The translations under genes were made by a program, and so were the position numbers. A stretch of 23,340 nucleotides of DNA. Origin: an uncultured Mycoplasmatota bacterium. GTDB lineage: Bacteria; Bacillota_I; Bacilli_A; RF39; UBA660. Positions 7,924 through 15,321 of this stretch are shown piece by piece (positions within the stretch are counted from its first letter, which is position 1; each line of letters opens with the position of its first letter). The notes beneath the pieces were generated by a model, which searched no databases, was not told the DNA's origin, and saw only the letters and a list, made by a program, of their open reading frames with translations. The DNA is taken from positions 1 to 23,340 of the forward strand of contig USRP01000017.1 in assembly GCA_900557185.1 (NCBI GenBank), in the 5' to 3' direction.

Positions 7924-8472
7924 AATTAATTCAGCTTTTTTCATTGTTGAATATCCTTCAACATTTTTATCTTTTGCTAATTTCTTTAATTCAGCAACTG
8001 TCATTTTTGATAGATCTTGTGTTTCTTCTTTCTTTGTTGTTTTTGTTTCTTTCTTTTCTTCTTTTTTTGTTTCAGCTTTTACTGGTTTAGAAGCTTTTGC
8101 AATTGCTTTTGTATCTCCTTCTAAAGCAGCTTTAGCAACTTCTACTAAGTTTGTAAATGCTTGTGGATTATCAATTGCAATTTCACTTAACATTTTACGA
8201 TTTACAGTAACACCAGCAATGTTTAAACCATTAATGAATTTAGAATAACTAATATTATTCATACGGCATGCTGCATTAATACGTGTAATCCATAACTTTC
8301 TGAAATCTCTTTTCTTTTGTCTTCTATCTCTATATGCATATTTTAATGAATGCATAACTTGTTCGTTTGCTGAACGATATAATCTGTGTTTACTACCAAA
8401 ATATCCTTTGGCTTGTTTCATTACTTTTTTATGACGTGCACGACTAATCGTACCACCTTTTACTCTTGCCAT
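7909..8472 (-). CDS. rplT: 50S ribosomal protein bL20 with a Rho-N/SAP-like C-terminal extension
   Basis: Residues 1-118 are a standard bL20: MARVKGGTISRARHKK and a basic helical body ending near LVEVAKAALEG. bL20 binds 23S rRNA early in 50S assembly and in many bacteria represses its own operon. Unusually the protein runs to 187 aa. After a Lys/Ala/Thr-rich linker (about 119-152) comes a compact segment, DLSKMTVAELKKLAKDKN and GYSTMKKAELIDALK (153-187), which has the helix-extended-helix pattern of Rho N-terminal/SAP-like nucleic-acid-binding motifs. The start has GGAGGAT at good spacing. Third gene of the infC operon, 21 bp after rpmI. Confidence 0.96.
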   Translation of the reverse strand: MARVKGGTISRARHKKVMKQAKGYFGSKHRLYRSANEQVMHSLKYAYRDRRQKKRDFRKLWITRINAACRMNNISYSKFINGLNIAGVTVNRKMLSEIAIDNPQAFTNLVEVAKAALEGDTKAIAKASKPVKAETKKEEKKETKTTKKEETQDLSKMTVAELKKLAKDKNVEGYSTMKKAELIDALK

Positions 8473-8493
8473 AATATATCCTCCTTCTCTTTA

Positions 8494-8694
8494 TTACTTA
8501 ATTACTTTTTTAATTCTGTTATAATCTGATTTACTTAAGCTTTGACCTTTACGTCTATCTCTATTGAATTTAGAACTTTTTTTACCAGTATTGTGACGTG
8601 AACCACCTTTACCGATTTTAATTGTTCCACCAGGTCTAATTTTTAAAGCTTTTGCAATTCCTTTATGAGTTTTCTTTTTAATTTTCTTTGCCAT
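8494..8694 (-). CDS. rpmI: 50S ribosomal protein bL35
   Basis: This 66-aa, highly basic protein has the bL35 signature: KKKTHKGIAKALKIRPGGTI near the N-terminus and the KGQSLSKSDYNRIKKVI end. It is a structural protein of the large subunit that packs into 23S rRNA. Length and position between infC and rplT are exactly as in Bacilli. It lies 13 bp after infC and is preceded by AGGAGGA. Expression should follow the attenuator leader upstream of infC. Confidence 0.98.
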   Translation of the reverse strand: MAKKIKKKTHKGIAKALKIRPGGTIKIGKGGSRHNTGKKSSKFNRDRRKGQSLSKSDYNRIKKVIK

Positions 8695-8707
8695 AACCTA
8701 ATCCTCC

Positions 8708-9241
8708 TTATTTTTCTTTTTTTGGAGCTAGTAACATATTCATGAATTTTCCATCTAATGTTGGCATAGATTCAATCACTGCTACATCCTCTAATTCTTT
8801 TGCAAAACGAAGTAATACATCTTTCCCTAAATGGGTATGAGCCATTTCTCTCCCACGGAAACGAATATTAGCTTTGACTTTATGTCCTTTTTCTAAATAC
8901 TTTTTCGCATTACGAACACGTGTATTAAAGTCATGAATATCAATTGAAACAGAAAGACGATATTCCTTTACATCTAAATTTGCTTCTCTTTGACGTTTCA
9001 TATTTTCTTTTTGTTTCTTTTTGTTTTCATATTTAAATTTATTATAGTCCATAATTTTACAAACTGGTGGTTGGGCATTTGAATTCATTAATACTAAATC
9101 AAATCCAGCATAATTTGCAAGTGTTAATGCATCTTTAATTGGTTTAATACCTAATTGTTCTCCATTTGGACCAATCACCATTACTTCTCTTGCTCGTATT
9201 TGTTCATTGATAAACAAATCTCTTTCTCTACTAGCGATAAT
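8708..9241 (-). CDS. infC: Translation initiation factor IF-3 with a non-canonical ATT start
   Basis: The protein has the IF-3 N-domain (LFINEQIRAREVMVIG... through CKIMDYNKFKYE), a basic linker helix and a C-domain ending MPTLDGKFMNMLLAPKKEK. IF-3 prevents subunit joining and checks the start codon. There is no ATG near the expected start: GGAGGTG is followed by TCT ATT ATC GCT AGT AGA GAA. ATT at 9239-9241, five bases after GGAGG, gives 177 aa, the normal family size. The adjacent ATC (9236-9238) is a second possibility. Rare AUU initiation of infC is a known autoregulatory device, because IF-3 discriminates against such starts. The ATG at 9280 lies in the attenuator hairpin and is not credible. 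Confidence 0.95.
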   Translation of the reverse strand: MIASRERDLFINEQIRAREVMVIGPNGEQLGIKPIKDALTLANYAGFDLVLMNSNAQPPVCKIMDYNKFKYENKKKQKENMKRQREANLDVKEYRLSVSIDIHDFNTRVRNAKKYLEKGHKVKANIRFRGREMAHTHLGKDVLLRFAKELEDVAVIESMPTLDGKFMNMLLAPKKEK

Positions 9242-9375
9242 AGACACCTCCAAAAAAAGTGGATACGCAAAAGTATCCACTGAAATCCAAATATATTATT
9301 ATTATTTTGGCATAAACCCAAAGCTTTGTGCAATCGGGTGAGAAGTGGATCTTCTGCTTTCCTTTTTCAAATTAC
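9242..9375 (-). promoter_or_regulatory. infC-operon leader RNA, L20/attenuator type
   Basis: The transcribed leader of about 130 nt carries a small hairpin (AGAAG-loop-CTTCT at 9341-9355) whose loop holds GATCCAC, then an A/T-rich stretch, then the terminator at 9252-9281. GATCCAC (9345-9351) can pair with GTGGAT of the terminator's 5' arm, which would form an antiterminator. This is the architecture of the bL20-responsive infC leader of Bacilli. That bL20 is the ligand here is inferred from the family. Confidence 0.85.
9252..9281 (-). terminator. Attenuator terminator upstream of infC
   Basis: A 9-bp perfect stem AGTGGATAC/GTATCCACT (9258-9266 with 9273-9281, loop of 6) is followed on the minus strand by seven T. 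It ends only about 10 bases before the infC start codon, leaving room only for the ribosome-binding site. Confidence 0.92.
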
Positions 9376-9381
9376 ATAGTG

Positions 9382-9410
9382 ATTATACTAATAAATCATA
9401 TGTTTGTCAA
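9382..9410 (-). promoter_or_regulatory. Consensus promoter of infC-rpmI-rplT
   Basis: On the minus strand TTGACA (9405-9410) and TATAAT (9382-9387) are separated by 17 bp. Both hexamers are perfect, so this should be one of the strongest promoters in the window. Confidence 0.95.
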
Positions 9411-9423
9411 GTTTTTTTAATAC

Positions 9424-9444
9424 AAAAAGATACTTTCGTATCTT
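9424..9444 (-). terminator. Terminator of efp, overlapping its stop codon
   Basis: A 7-bp stem AAGATAC/GTATCTT (9427-9433 with 9438-9444, loop of 4) is followed by a short T-run on the minus strand. The efp stop (9443-9445) overlaps the 5' arm. Confidence 0.75.
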
Positions 9445-10000
9445 ATGCTCTAGAATCGTATTTTCCATCACGAGTATTTACAATAATGTGTTCTCCTTGT
9501 TCGATGAATAGTGGAACACGAACAGTTAAACCTGTTTCTAATTCTGCATCTTTTGTTGCATTGTTTGTTGTATTACCTTTTACTGCAGGTTCTGTATGAA
9601 TTACTTCCATTTCAATTTTTTCAGGTAAAATTACTCCTAATAATTCTCCTTTATAAAAACTTAATTCTACATCTAATCCATCTTTTAAATATTTTGCATT
9701 CTCACCAATTTGATCGCTTGAAAGTTCAATTTGTTCATATGTTTCCATATTCATGAATACATAATTATCTCCATCTTTATATAAGAATTGAACGTTTTGT
9801 TTTTCAATCATAGCTTTTTCTAATTTAATATTGGTATTGAATGTTTTTTCAATTGTTGCACCAGTTCTTAAATTTTTTAATTTAGCTCTTAAAAAAGCTG
9901 GCCCCTTTCCTGGTTTTACATGTAAGAATTCTAATACTTGGAAAATGTTTCCTTCATAAATAAAAGTGATTCCATTTTTAATATCGTTAATTTCGAACAT
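9443..10000 (-). CDS. efp: Elongation factor P
   Basis: This 185-aa protein has the three EF-P domains. The N-terminal KOW-like domain carries the loop VKPGKGPAF with lysine 32, the residue that is post-translationally modified in many bacteria. The C-terminal domain ends LETGLTVRVPLFIEQGEHIIVNTRDGKYDSRA, a very typical EF-P end. EF-P rescues ribosomes stalled at polyproline stretches. The start has GAGGAGGAT at good spacing. The gene lies 41 bp after rpmG, and that gap is almost filled by a terminator hairpin, so efp may depend on readthrough from the rpmG promoter. I found no convincing separate promoter. Confidence 0.98.
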   Translation of the reverse strand: MFEINDIKNGITFIYEGNIFQVLEFLHVKPGKGPAFLRAKLKNLRTGATIEKTFNTNIKLEKAMIEKQNVQFLYKDGDNYVFMNMETYEQIELSSDQIGENAKYLKDGLDVELSFYKGELLGVILPEKIEMEVIHTEPAVKGNTTNNATKDAELETGLTVRVPLFIEQGEHIIVNTRDGKYDSRA

Positions 10001-10017
10001 AATATCCTCCTCTCTTC

Positions 10018-10048
10018 AAAAAAATAAGGGATTGTATAACCTTATTTT
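10018..10048 (-). terminator. Intercistronic terminator between rpmG and efp
   Basis: A 9-bp perfect stem AAAATAAGG/CCTTATTTT (10021-10029 with 10040-10048) is followed by T-rich sequence on the minus strand. It contains the rpmG stop (10042-10044) and ends 17 bp before the efp start codon. Confidence 0.85.
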
Positions 10049-10212
10049 GATTCTTTATGTGGTGTGTGTTTTTTACATACTGGGCAGTACATACTTAATT
10101 CCATACGTTCTGGAGTATTTTTTACATTTTTTTCTTTACGAACTCTATGTTTTTCACAAACAGTACATTTAAAGTCTACTAATCTTCTGTTTTCACCTTT
10201 TTTATTGGCCAT
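10042..10212 (-). CDS. rpmG: 50S ribosomal protein bL33, zinc-ribbon form
   Basis: This 56-aa protein begins MANKKGENRRLVDFKC. Four cysteines in two CxxC pairs (CTVC and CPVC) mark the zinc-binding (C+) form of bL33. The start was moved to the ATG at 10212, with GGAGGG upstream; the longer reading adds a 20-residue leader with no homology. The gene has its own promoter and is followed closely by efp. Confidence 0.96.
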   Translation of the reverse strand: MANKKGENRRLVDFKCTVCEKHRVRKEKNVKNTPERMELSMYCPVCKKHTPHKESK

Positions 10213-10243
10213 ACATTTCCCTCCTTTTCCAAACATCTTACCT

Positions 10244-10272
10244 ATTATAACAAATAAAATAGATTCCGACAA
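10244..10272 (-). promoter_or_regulatory. Promoter of rpmG (and probably efp)
   Basis: On the minus strand TTGTCG (10267-10272) and TATAAT (10244-10249) are separated by 17 bp. Confidence 0.8.
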
Positions 10273-10278
10273 GTGTTT

Positions 10279-10878
10279 CTACTTTTTTAAAGTTTTTTGA
10301 TAGTCTTTTACTTGATTTAAATAATTTGAATATTGATGTGGTAACGTCTGTATATATAATAATAACTTCTTATGATCTAGTAAAGCTAAATTCATATCGT
10401 GTTGAATTTGACGATAGATTTGTTTTTGAACTTGTAATGCTTGTGTATGGTAAAAATCCTTTTTTGGATGAAGTCCTTTGACATACTTTGGTAAAATAGT
10501 CATTTCAACAATTGTTAATAATTGATCATAAGTAAATATACGATTTCCAAGTCGATCTTTTAAGATTTGAAATAGTTTTTTGATATCTTCTTCTTCAAAA
10601 CAATAAGACATATTTTGATATGTAAGCATTTCAATTGGAAATAGTTGTCGTTGTTGTTTTAAAGTTAAAAAGAAATAATTGATATATTGTTTTTTCTCTT
10701 TCGGACTCATAGCATGCATCGTTAATATGTGCATAATACGAGGTAATAGCTCAGGTTGATTGGCAAATGCATATTCAATCATACCATATTTTTGAACAAA
10801 AGATAATTTTCCTACAGGAATAGAAGTATCTCCTTTTTGTAACATTTGAATTACATCTTGCATGGAAATCTGAATCAT
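10279..10878 (-). CDS. Hypothetical helical protein downstream of pbpA
   Basis: I do not recognise this 199-aa soluble protein. It is rich in Gln, Lys, Leu and Tyr and looks entirely alpha-helical, with no signal or membrane segment. The final third (QALQVQKQIYRQIQHDMNLALLDHKKLL) could form a coiled coil. It starts at an ATG with AGGAGG upstream, 54 bp after the PBP gene, so it is probably the third gene of a sodA-pbpA-orf operon. No strong terminator follows; the rpmG -35 begins within 10 bp of its stop. Confidence 0.82.
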   Translation of the reverse strand: MIQISMQDVIQMLQKGDTSIPVGKLSFVQKYGMIEYAFANQPELLPRIMHILTMHAMSPKEKKQYINYFFLTLKQQRQLFPIEMLTYQNMSYCFEEEDIKKLFQILKDRLGNRIFTYDQLLTIVEMTILPKYVKGLHPKKDFYHTQALQVQKQIYRQIQHDMNLALLDHKKLLLYIQTLPHQYSNYLNQVKDYQKTLKK

Positions 10879-10932
10879 AATAAAACCTCCTGATAGTCAT
10901 CTATTGTATCAGAAAGTTTTAAAATGTCAAAA

Positions 10933-13026
10933 TTAATTCGGGTATAATTCAAAATATTTATTTGTAATTGCAGTTGTAATTCTTTTGTTGACTGTTGATT
11001 GGTAAGTACTCCAACCTTTTTGATAATAAATATCTGGAGAAATTACGGTAAATGCGACTTTTGGATTATCATATGGAGCATATCCTGCAAATGTATTGGT
11101 AACTGTTTCTTTATCGATTGCACCATCTCCATCACTATCGACAAAACTTTCACTCGTACCTGTTTTTCCAGCTGGTTTATAATCTAAATTAATATATCCA
11201 GTTCCTGTACCACCTGTTTTCATAACTTCTTGGAACCCTAGTTTGACACGATCTAAGTATTCTTGCGTTGTATTTACTTGATTTAATTTCTTTGGTGAAG
11301 TTTCACTAGTCTTTTTCGTTAATCCATTTTTTGTCGGTTGATAAATTTCTTTTAATAAATACGGTTGCATACGAGCTCCGTTGTTAGCAATAGTACCGAT
11401 ATATTGTGCTAATTGAATTGGTGTATAAGTATCGTATTGACCAATGGAAAAGTCAAATAAATGTCCTGCTAAAGTACTTGTACCTTTATATCCTAAACTT
11501 TCTACTGGTAAATCAATTCCTGTTTTTACACCTAATCCAAATTCGGCAAAAGTATTACGATAAATATTAAATGCTTCTGGATCGACACTGAGTGGTTTAT
11601 TATATTGATAATTTCCGTGTCCCACTTTAATTGCTGTATAAAATTGATAGGTATTAGATGAATATTTTAAAGCAGTAATATCATTTAGTTTTCCCATATA
11701 TCGCCATGAACATTTAATTGGAGTTGCAGCTACTTTAATACAAGTATCATATCTTGTTTCTCCTACTTTTAAAGCACCGGTATTATAACCGACAATCTGA
11801 CTGGCACCTTTTACAACAGATCCCATAACAACAGGAGATGTTAGAATTCCTGGTGTATAATCAACAACTTCATAACTTCCATCTTCTTTTTGAATAGCTT
11901 GTTTTCCAGCCATTGCTAGTACTTCACCCGTTTTTGGATCTGTAATTAATACAAAGGAACGATTGTAATAATCTGTATTTGGTTCTGTTTTCGTTTTTAA
12001 TACTTCTGCTGTTAGAATTTCTTCTACTGCTTTTTGTAATTCAATATCAATGGTTAAAACAATATCATTACCACGTTTCCCAGCTTTATAAAGGGTATTT
12101 TCCCCATTTGCATTTACTTGATATAAATTCTTTTCTCCCCTTAAAATATCTTCATATTGATACTCTAAATAGCTTAAACCAACCCGATCATTTAAACTGT
12201 AACCTTTATTTAAATAATAATCTTTTAACTCTAAAGGAATTCCTGTCTCTGTCGTAGATACATTTCCTAAAATAGAACGAAAAACATTTCCGTAAGGATA
12301 ACTTCTATCCCAATCTAAACGTGTCCCTACACCTGGTAAATTCTTTAAATTTTCACTCACTAATGCATATTCCTCATCAGTAATATTTTCTTTCTTAATC
12401 GTCTTTTCAGCATAAGAATACCCATTATTCATGAGATAGTAAATATAAGCAGCTTCTTTATCTACTTCCGTATAAGTAGCTAACTCTTCATCTGTAATAC
12501 GATCATATTTCATATCTTCAATTTCATCTTCAGTTAATTTTCTTTCTTCTAACTTCTGCCATTCTTTTTTCGTAATCTTTTTATCTACTTCTTTTGGATG
12601 TTGTTTCATATAAAAAGTCTTTAACATTTTAGTAGATAATCGAGCATAATCTACTTGAATTAACTCTCCTAATTTATAAGCAATATTTAATTCTTCTTTA
12701 GTCGACGTTCCACTTTTTCTTTTATAATAAATAATTTTAGTCGGAGTATTATCGACAATTAAACGATGATTACGATCATAAATACGTCCACGAGGAGCAC
12801 TTGTTCCTTCGATAATATTTTGGTTTAAAGTTGCGACTTTTTCTTGGTATACTTCATTTTGAACAATTTGTACATAAAATAATGTAGCAATAACAACAAG
12901 TAATACTAATACAATGAGAATCAATAATATATTATATCTTTTTTCGATGGTTTCACTAATATCTTTTCTAGAAGATACGACATCATAAATACGTCTATTA
13001 ATAGGTCTATAAAATAATTTTCTCAT
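10933..13026 (-). CDS. pbpA: Class B penicillin-binding protein, PBP2/PbpA type
   Basis: This is a transpeptidase of 697 aa with a cytoplasmic N-terminus and one membrane anchor (about 32-54). The pedestal/dimerisation region begins SAPRGRIYDRN (76-86). In the transpeptidase domain the catalytic serine motif is SVVK (403-406), the second motif SSN (456-458) and the third KTGT (621-624). Such proteins cross-link peptidoglycan during elongation with RodA. A variable charged insertion lies at about 140-225. Right after KTGT comes DSDGDGAID (630-638), an EF-hand-like calcium-loop pattern. The start overlaps the end of the preceding SOD-like gene by 20 bp, indicating coupling. The sodA-pbpA neighbourhood exists in B. 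subtilis, which supports PBP2A rather than FtsI. Confidence 0.93.
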   Translation of the reverse strand: MRKLFYRPINRRIYDVVSSRKDISETIEKRYNILLILIVLVLLVVIATLFYVQIVQNEVYQEKVATLNQNIIEGTSAPRGRIYDRNHRLIVDNTPTKIIYYKRKSGTSTKEELNIAYKLGELIQVDYARLSTKMLKTFYMKQHPKEVDKKITKKEWQKLEERKLTEDEIEDMKYDRITDEELATYTEVDKEAAYIYYLMNNGYSYAEKTIKKENITDEEYALVSENLKNLPGVGTRLDWDRSYPYGNVFRSILGNVSTTETGIPLELKDYYLNKGYSLNDRVGLSYLEYQYEDILRGEKNLYQVNANGENTLYKAGKRGNDIVLTIDIELQKAVEEILTAEVLKTKTEPNTDYYNRSFVLITDPKTGEVLAMAGKQAIQKEDGSYEVVDYTPGILTSPVVMGSVVKGASQIVGYNTGALKVGETRYDTCIKVAATPIKCSWRYMGKLNDITALKYSSNTYQFYTAIKVGHGNYQYNKPLSVDPEAFNIYRNTFAEFGLGVKTGIDLPVESLGYKGTSTLAGHLFDFSIGQYDTYTPIQLAQYIGTIANNGARMQPYLLKEIYQPTKNGLTKKTSETSPKKLNQVNTTQEYLDRVKLGFQEVMKTGGTGTGYINLDYKPAGKTGTSESFVDSDGDGAIDKETVTNTFAGYAPYDNPKVAFTVISPDIYYQKGWSTYQSTVNKRITTAITNKYFELYPN

Positions 13027-13600
13027 ATCTTTTATTTATCTTTTCATAATCTATCACCTCGAAAAAAGCATCTATATATTCATCGATTCTATCTTGATAA
13101 GTTAAAAAATAACTATGTTCCCATAAATCTAGTGCCATAATCGGAGTAAACCCATATAAGTATGGAGTTTCTTCATTTGGCATATTGATAATATTTAAAC
13201 GATTATTTTTATCTACGACAACAAAGGTATATCCACTTCCTACTAAAGTGTGAGATACTTTCTTAAACTCTTTTAAAAACTGTGAATAACTACCATATTG
13301 TTGATTGATTGCTTGTTTAAGCTTCCCTACTGGTTGATTCCTTCTTTTGGGACTCATACTATCAAAGTAAAGTTCATGGTTTAATATACGTCCACTTAAA
13401 AACAAAATATCACCACGTTTTTCCAATGGATAATCATCAATTTTCTGAACAACTTGTTCTAAGGGACGATCTACTAATAATAATTGATTCAATTTATGAA
13501 CTGCTTTTAAATAAAATTTATTTTGATAATATAAAGTCAATTTACTCATCCATGGTTCTAACGCATCTAAGGAATAAGAAAGCTCTTTTTTCTGATACAT
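13007..13600 (-). CDS. sodA: Degenerate Fe/Mn superoxide dismutase-like protein
   Basis: The fold is recognisable from LDALEPW at the N-terminus, GRILNHELYF (71-80), a glycine-rich GSGYTFVVV (121-129) and MALDLWEHSYFL (155-166). Three of the four metal ligands of Fe/Mn SOD are retained: H75, D158 and H162. The first ligand, normally the leading His of an HHxKHH segment, is missing. The aligned stretch LYYQNKFYLKAV has no histidine at all, and the gateway Tyr and second-sphere His positions are also changed. Dismutase activity is therefore doubtful. It is the first gene of an operon with pbpA, with GGAGGTG upstream of the ATG at 13600. It could serve a structural or regulatory role linked to the PBP; that is inference. 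Confidence 0.85.
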   Translation of the reverse strand: MYQKKELSYSLDALEPWMSKLTLYYQNKFYLKAVHKLNQLLLVDRPLEQVVQKIDDYPLEKRGDILFLSGRILNHELYFDSMSPKRRNQPVGKLKQAINQQYGSYSQFLKEFKKVSHTLVGSGYTFVVVDKNNRLNIINMPNEETPYLYGFTPIMALDLWEHSYFLTYQDRIDEYIDAFFEVIDYEKINKRYEKIIL

Positions 13601-13681
13601 TTCTCACCTCCCAGTTTATTTTACTAAGAAATGAAAGACATTATTCAAAAAAAACGTCATATATTAGATTGAGGTGAAGAA

Positions 13682-13945
13682 ATGTATCGAGCTCTCATTA
13701 AAAATTATATATCGAATTTAACCCCAATTCAAGTAAAACAATTTGCAAGTTCGAAACATGTCACATTGACAGAAGAAGAAGTCATTTATTTAACAAATTT
13801 TGTAAAACAGAATTGGGAAACTTTTCTCTATCATAATCCAGAGCCATTGTTTCAAGAAGCAAGTAAATATGTCAGACCAGAGATTATTCAAATTGCGAAG
13901 AAAGAATTTCAAGAAGCAAAACAAAAATATCAGTCTTTTTTATAG
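13682..13945 (+). CDS. Small DUF2624-like protein (YqfT type)
   Basis: This 87-aa acidic/helical protein begins MYRALIKNYISNLTPIQVKQFASSKHVTLT and continues with a lysine-rich C-terminal helix. The pattern (helix, NLTP turn, LTxEE helix) resembles the DUF2624 family, whose B. subtilis member YqfT is encoded beside the endonuclease IV gene. Here too it sits next to nfo. It is the only clear plus-strand gene. A good GAGGTG lies six bases before the ATG. Its 3' end overlaps the end of nfo by 16 bp in convergent orientation, with no terminator visible. The 81-bp gap shared with the divergent sodA shows no convincing promoter in either direction. Function unknown. Confidence 0.8.
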   Translation: MYRALIKNYISNLTPIQVKQFASSKHVTLTEEEVIYLTNFVKQNWETFLYHNPEPLFQEASKYVRPEIIQIAKKEFQEAKQKYQSFL

Positions 13946-14841
13946 TATGACACAATATCTGTTAATAAATTCGGATTAAACTGTTTCTTTAAAATCATTT
14001 CAATTTCAAAACGATATGGTGGATATAATCTTTTTTTATCTTCCCATGTTAATCCTACATAAGGAGTTTCTAAAATTTTAGGAACTTCTTTTAATTTTTC
14101 GTGATAAATAACATGTAATAATTGTTCAAACCCAATTGTTCCATAACCGATATTGGCATGACGATCTTTATGTGCTCCACGTTCATTTTTACTATCGTTG
14201 ACATGGATACATCCTAAACGTTCTAGTCCAATGACACAATCAAATTCTTCTAATACTTCATCAAAATGAGAAAGATCATATCCAGCATCATTGATATGAC
14301 ATGTATCTAAACATACTAATAAATGTTCATTGTATGTAACCCCATCTATTATCTGTTTAATCTCTTCAAAAGTAATTCCCAATTCAGTTCCTTTTCCCGC
14401 CATAGTCTCTAGTAAAATAGATACTGATTGTTCTTTTGTTAATACTTGATTAAAAGCATCTATTATATTTTGAATGCCTTCTTCTCTGGAAAGTTTTACA
14501 CTACTTCCTGGATGTAATACTAACTTTGTCATACCGAGTTCTTCACAACGCACAATTTCCTGTTTTAAAAAACGAATGGCAAAGTCTTGATTCGTTGGAT
14601 TTGCTAGATTAATGATATATGGAGCATGAACAATAATTTGATCTTTATGAATACCATGTTGTTCCATATATTCATAAGCTTGTTTGGTAAGATTAGCATC
14701 TAATTCACTACGACTTGTATTTTGTGGAGCTCCAGTATAAAACATAAATGTATTTTCTCCATAAGAGTATGCTTCCATAGCACTTCCTAATAATTGTGTA
14801 TCTTTTTTAAACGATACATGACTACCGATGAGTAAATCCAT
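13930..14841 (-). CDS. nfo: Endonuclease IV (AP endonuclease)
   Basis: This is a 303-aa TIM-barrel DNA repair enzyme that cleaves at abasic sites. All trinuclear zinc ligands of the family can be placed: H72 (HAPY), H110 (LHPGS), E145 (LLETMAGKG), D179 and H182 (LDTCH), H213 (IHVND), D226 and H228 (KDRH), and E258 (LETPY). The start is the ATG at 14841, with GGAGGTG upstream; the longer frame to 14916 would run into the preceding gene's terminator. It stops with TGA at 13930-13932, overlapping the convergent small gene. Confidence 0.97.
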   Translation of the reverse strand: MDLLIGSHVSFKKDTQLLGSAMEAYSYGENTFMFYTGAPQNTSRSELDANLTKQAYEYMEQHGIHKDQIIVHAPYIINLANPTNQDFAIRFLKQEIVRCEELGMTKLVLHPGSSVKLSREEGIQNIIDAFNQVLTKEQSVSILLETMAGKGTELGITFEEIKQIIDGVTYNEHLLVCLDTCHINDAGYDLSHFDEVLEEFDCVIGLERLGCIHVNDSKNERGAHKDRHANIGYGTIGFEQLLHVIYHEKLKEVPKILETPYVGLTWEDKKRLYPPYRFEIEMILKKQFNPNLLTDIVSYYKKD

Positions 14842-14862
14842 ATCACACCTCCAGTAACTTTT

Positions 14863-14871
14863 ATTATAACA
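14863..14871 (-). promoter_or_regulatory. Extended -10 promoter of nfo
   Basis: The minus strand reads TGTTATAAT, an extended -10 with a perfect hexamer, immediately after the T-tract of the upstream pilin terminator. No -35 consensus is available. The implied leader is about 15 bases. Confidence 0.55.
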
Positions 14872-14872
14872 C

Positions 14873-14899
14873 AAAAAAACTGAATTTTTTTCAGTTTTC
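14873..14899 (-). terminator. Terminator of the pilin operon, overlapping the stop codon
   Basis: A stem of at least 8 bp, AAAACTGA/TCAGTTTT (14876-14883 with 14891-14898), is followed by T7 on the minus strand. The TGA stop of the second pilin gene (14891-14893) lies in the stem. Confidence 0.85.
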
Positions 14900-15304
14900 A
14901 ATCGTTGCTTTATCATTTGTAATTTTTACGGTATAACCACTAATTTTTAGTGTTCCACGAACAACACGACCATTTTTATCATATGTCAGTGTTCCACCAT
15001 CTTCTGGTTTACTTCCTTTATAATTCACTTCCATTGATGCTCCTTCAGTAACAAGTTTTTGACCATTATCTGAAACTGTAAAAGTTATTTCATCTTGTTC
15101 CATAATTTTACTAGCATCTTCCACATGAATTTTACCAATACTCGTTTCCATAGAACGAATATATCCATATGCAGAATCGATAGCTGCATTCTTTTTCGCT
15201 TTCGTAATTGTTCCCATAATCAGTGGTGAGGCAATTAGTGCAATCACAGCTAATATTACGATAACTGCTAAAAGCTCAATTAATGTAAATCCTTTTCGAT
15301 TCAT
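14891..15304 (-). CDS. Type IV pilin-like prepilin, second of a tandem pair
   Basis: This 137-aa prepilin has a short leader, MNRKG, then FTLIELLAVIVILAVIALIA, the class III signal with cleavage between G5 and F6 and Glu at mature position 5. The N-terminal helix leads into a small globular domain ending in a beta-rich repeat-like segment (GTLTYDKNGRV, GTLKISGYTVKI). It is a paralogue of the gene at 15343. The first 45 or so residues are nearly identical, and the C-terminal NGRVxxGTLxIxGYTVxIxNDKAT pattern is shared. The start has AGGAG. It is separated from its partner by a terminator and only 17 bp more, with no promoter of its own visible. No assembly ATPase or peptidase gene is in the window. 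Confidence 0.92.
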   Translation of the reverse strand: MNRKGFTLIELLAVIVILAVIALIASPLIMGTITKAKKNAAIDSAYGYIRSMETSIGKIHVEDASKIMEQDEITFTVSDNGQKLVTEGASMEVNYKGSKPEDGGTLTYDKNGRVVRGTLKISGYTVKITNDKATIEN

Positions 15305-15321
15305 AATTTTCTCCTATTTAT

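Noticed and set aside
7889..8248. Plus-strand open frame opposite rplT.
   Set aside because: A shadow of the bL20 gene; composition mirrors its Lys/Ala codons.
9242..9280. ATG at 9280 as the IF-3 start.
   Set aside because: It lies within the attenuator hairpin, has no ribosome-binding site and adds a non-homologous leader peptide.
9345..9756. Plus-strand open frames over efp and the infC leader.
   Set aside because: They are antisense to efp and to a well-defined promoter and leader; no ribosome-binding site.
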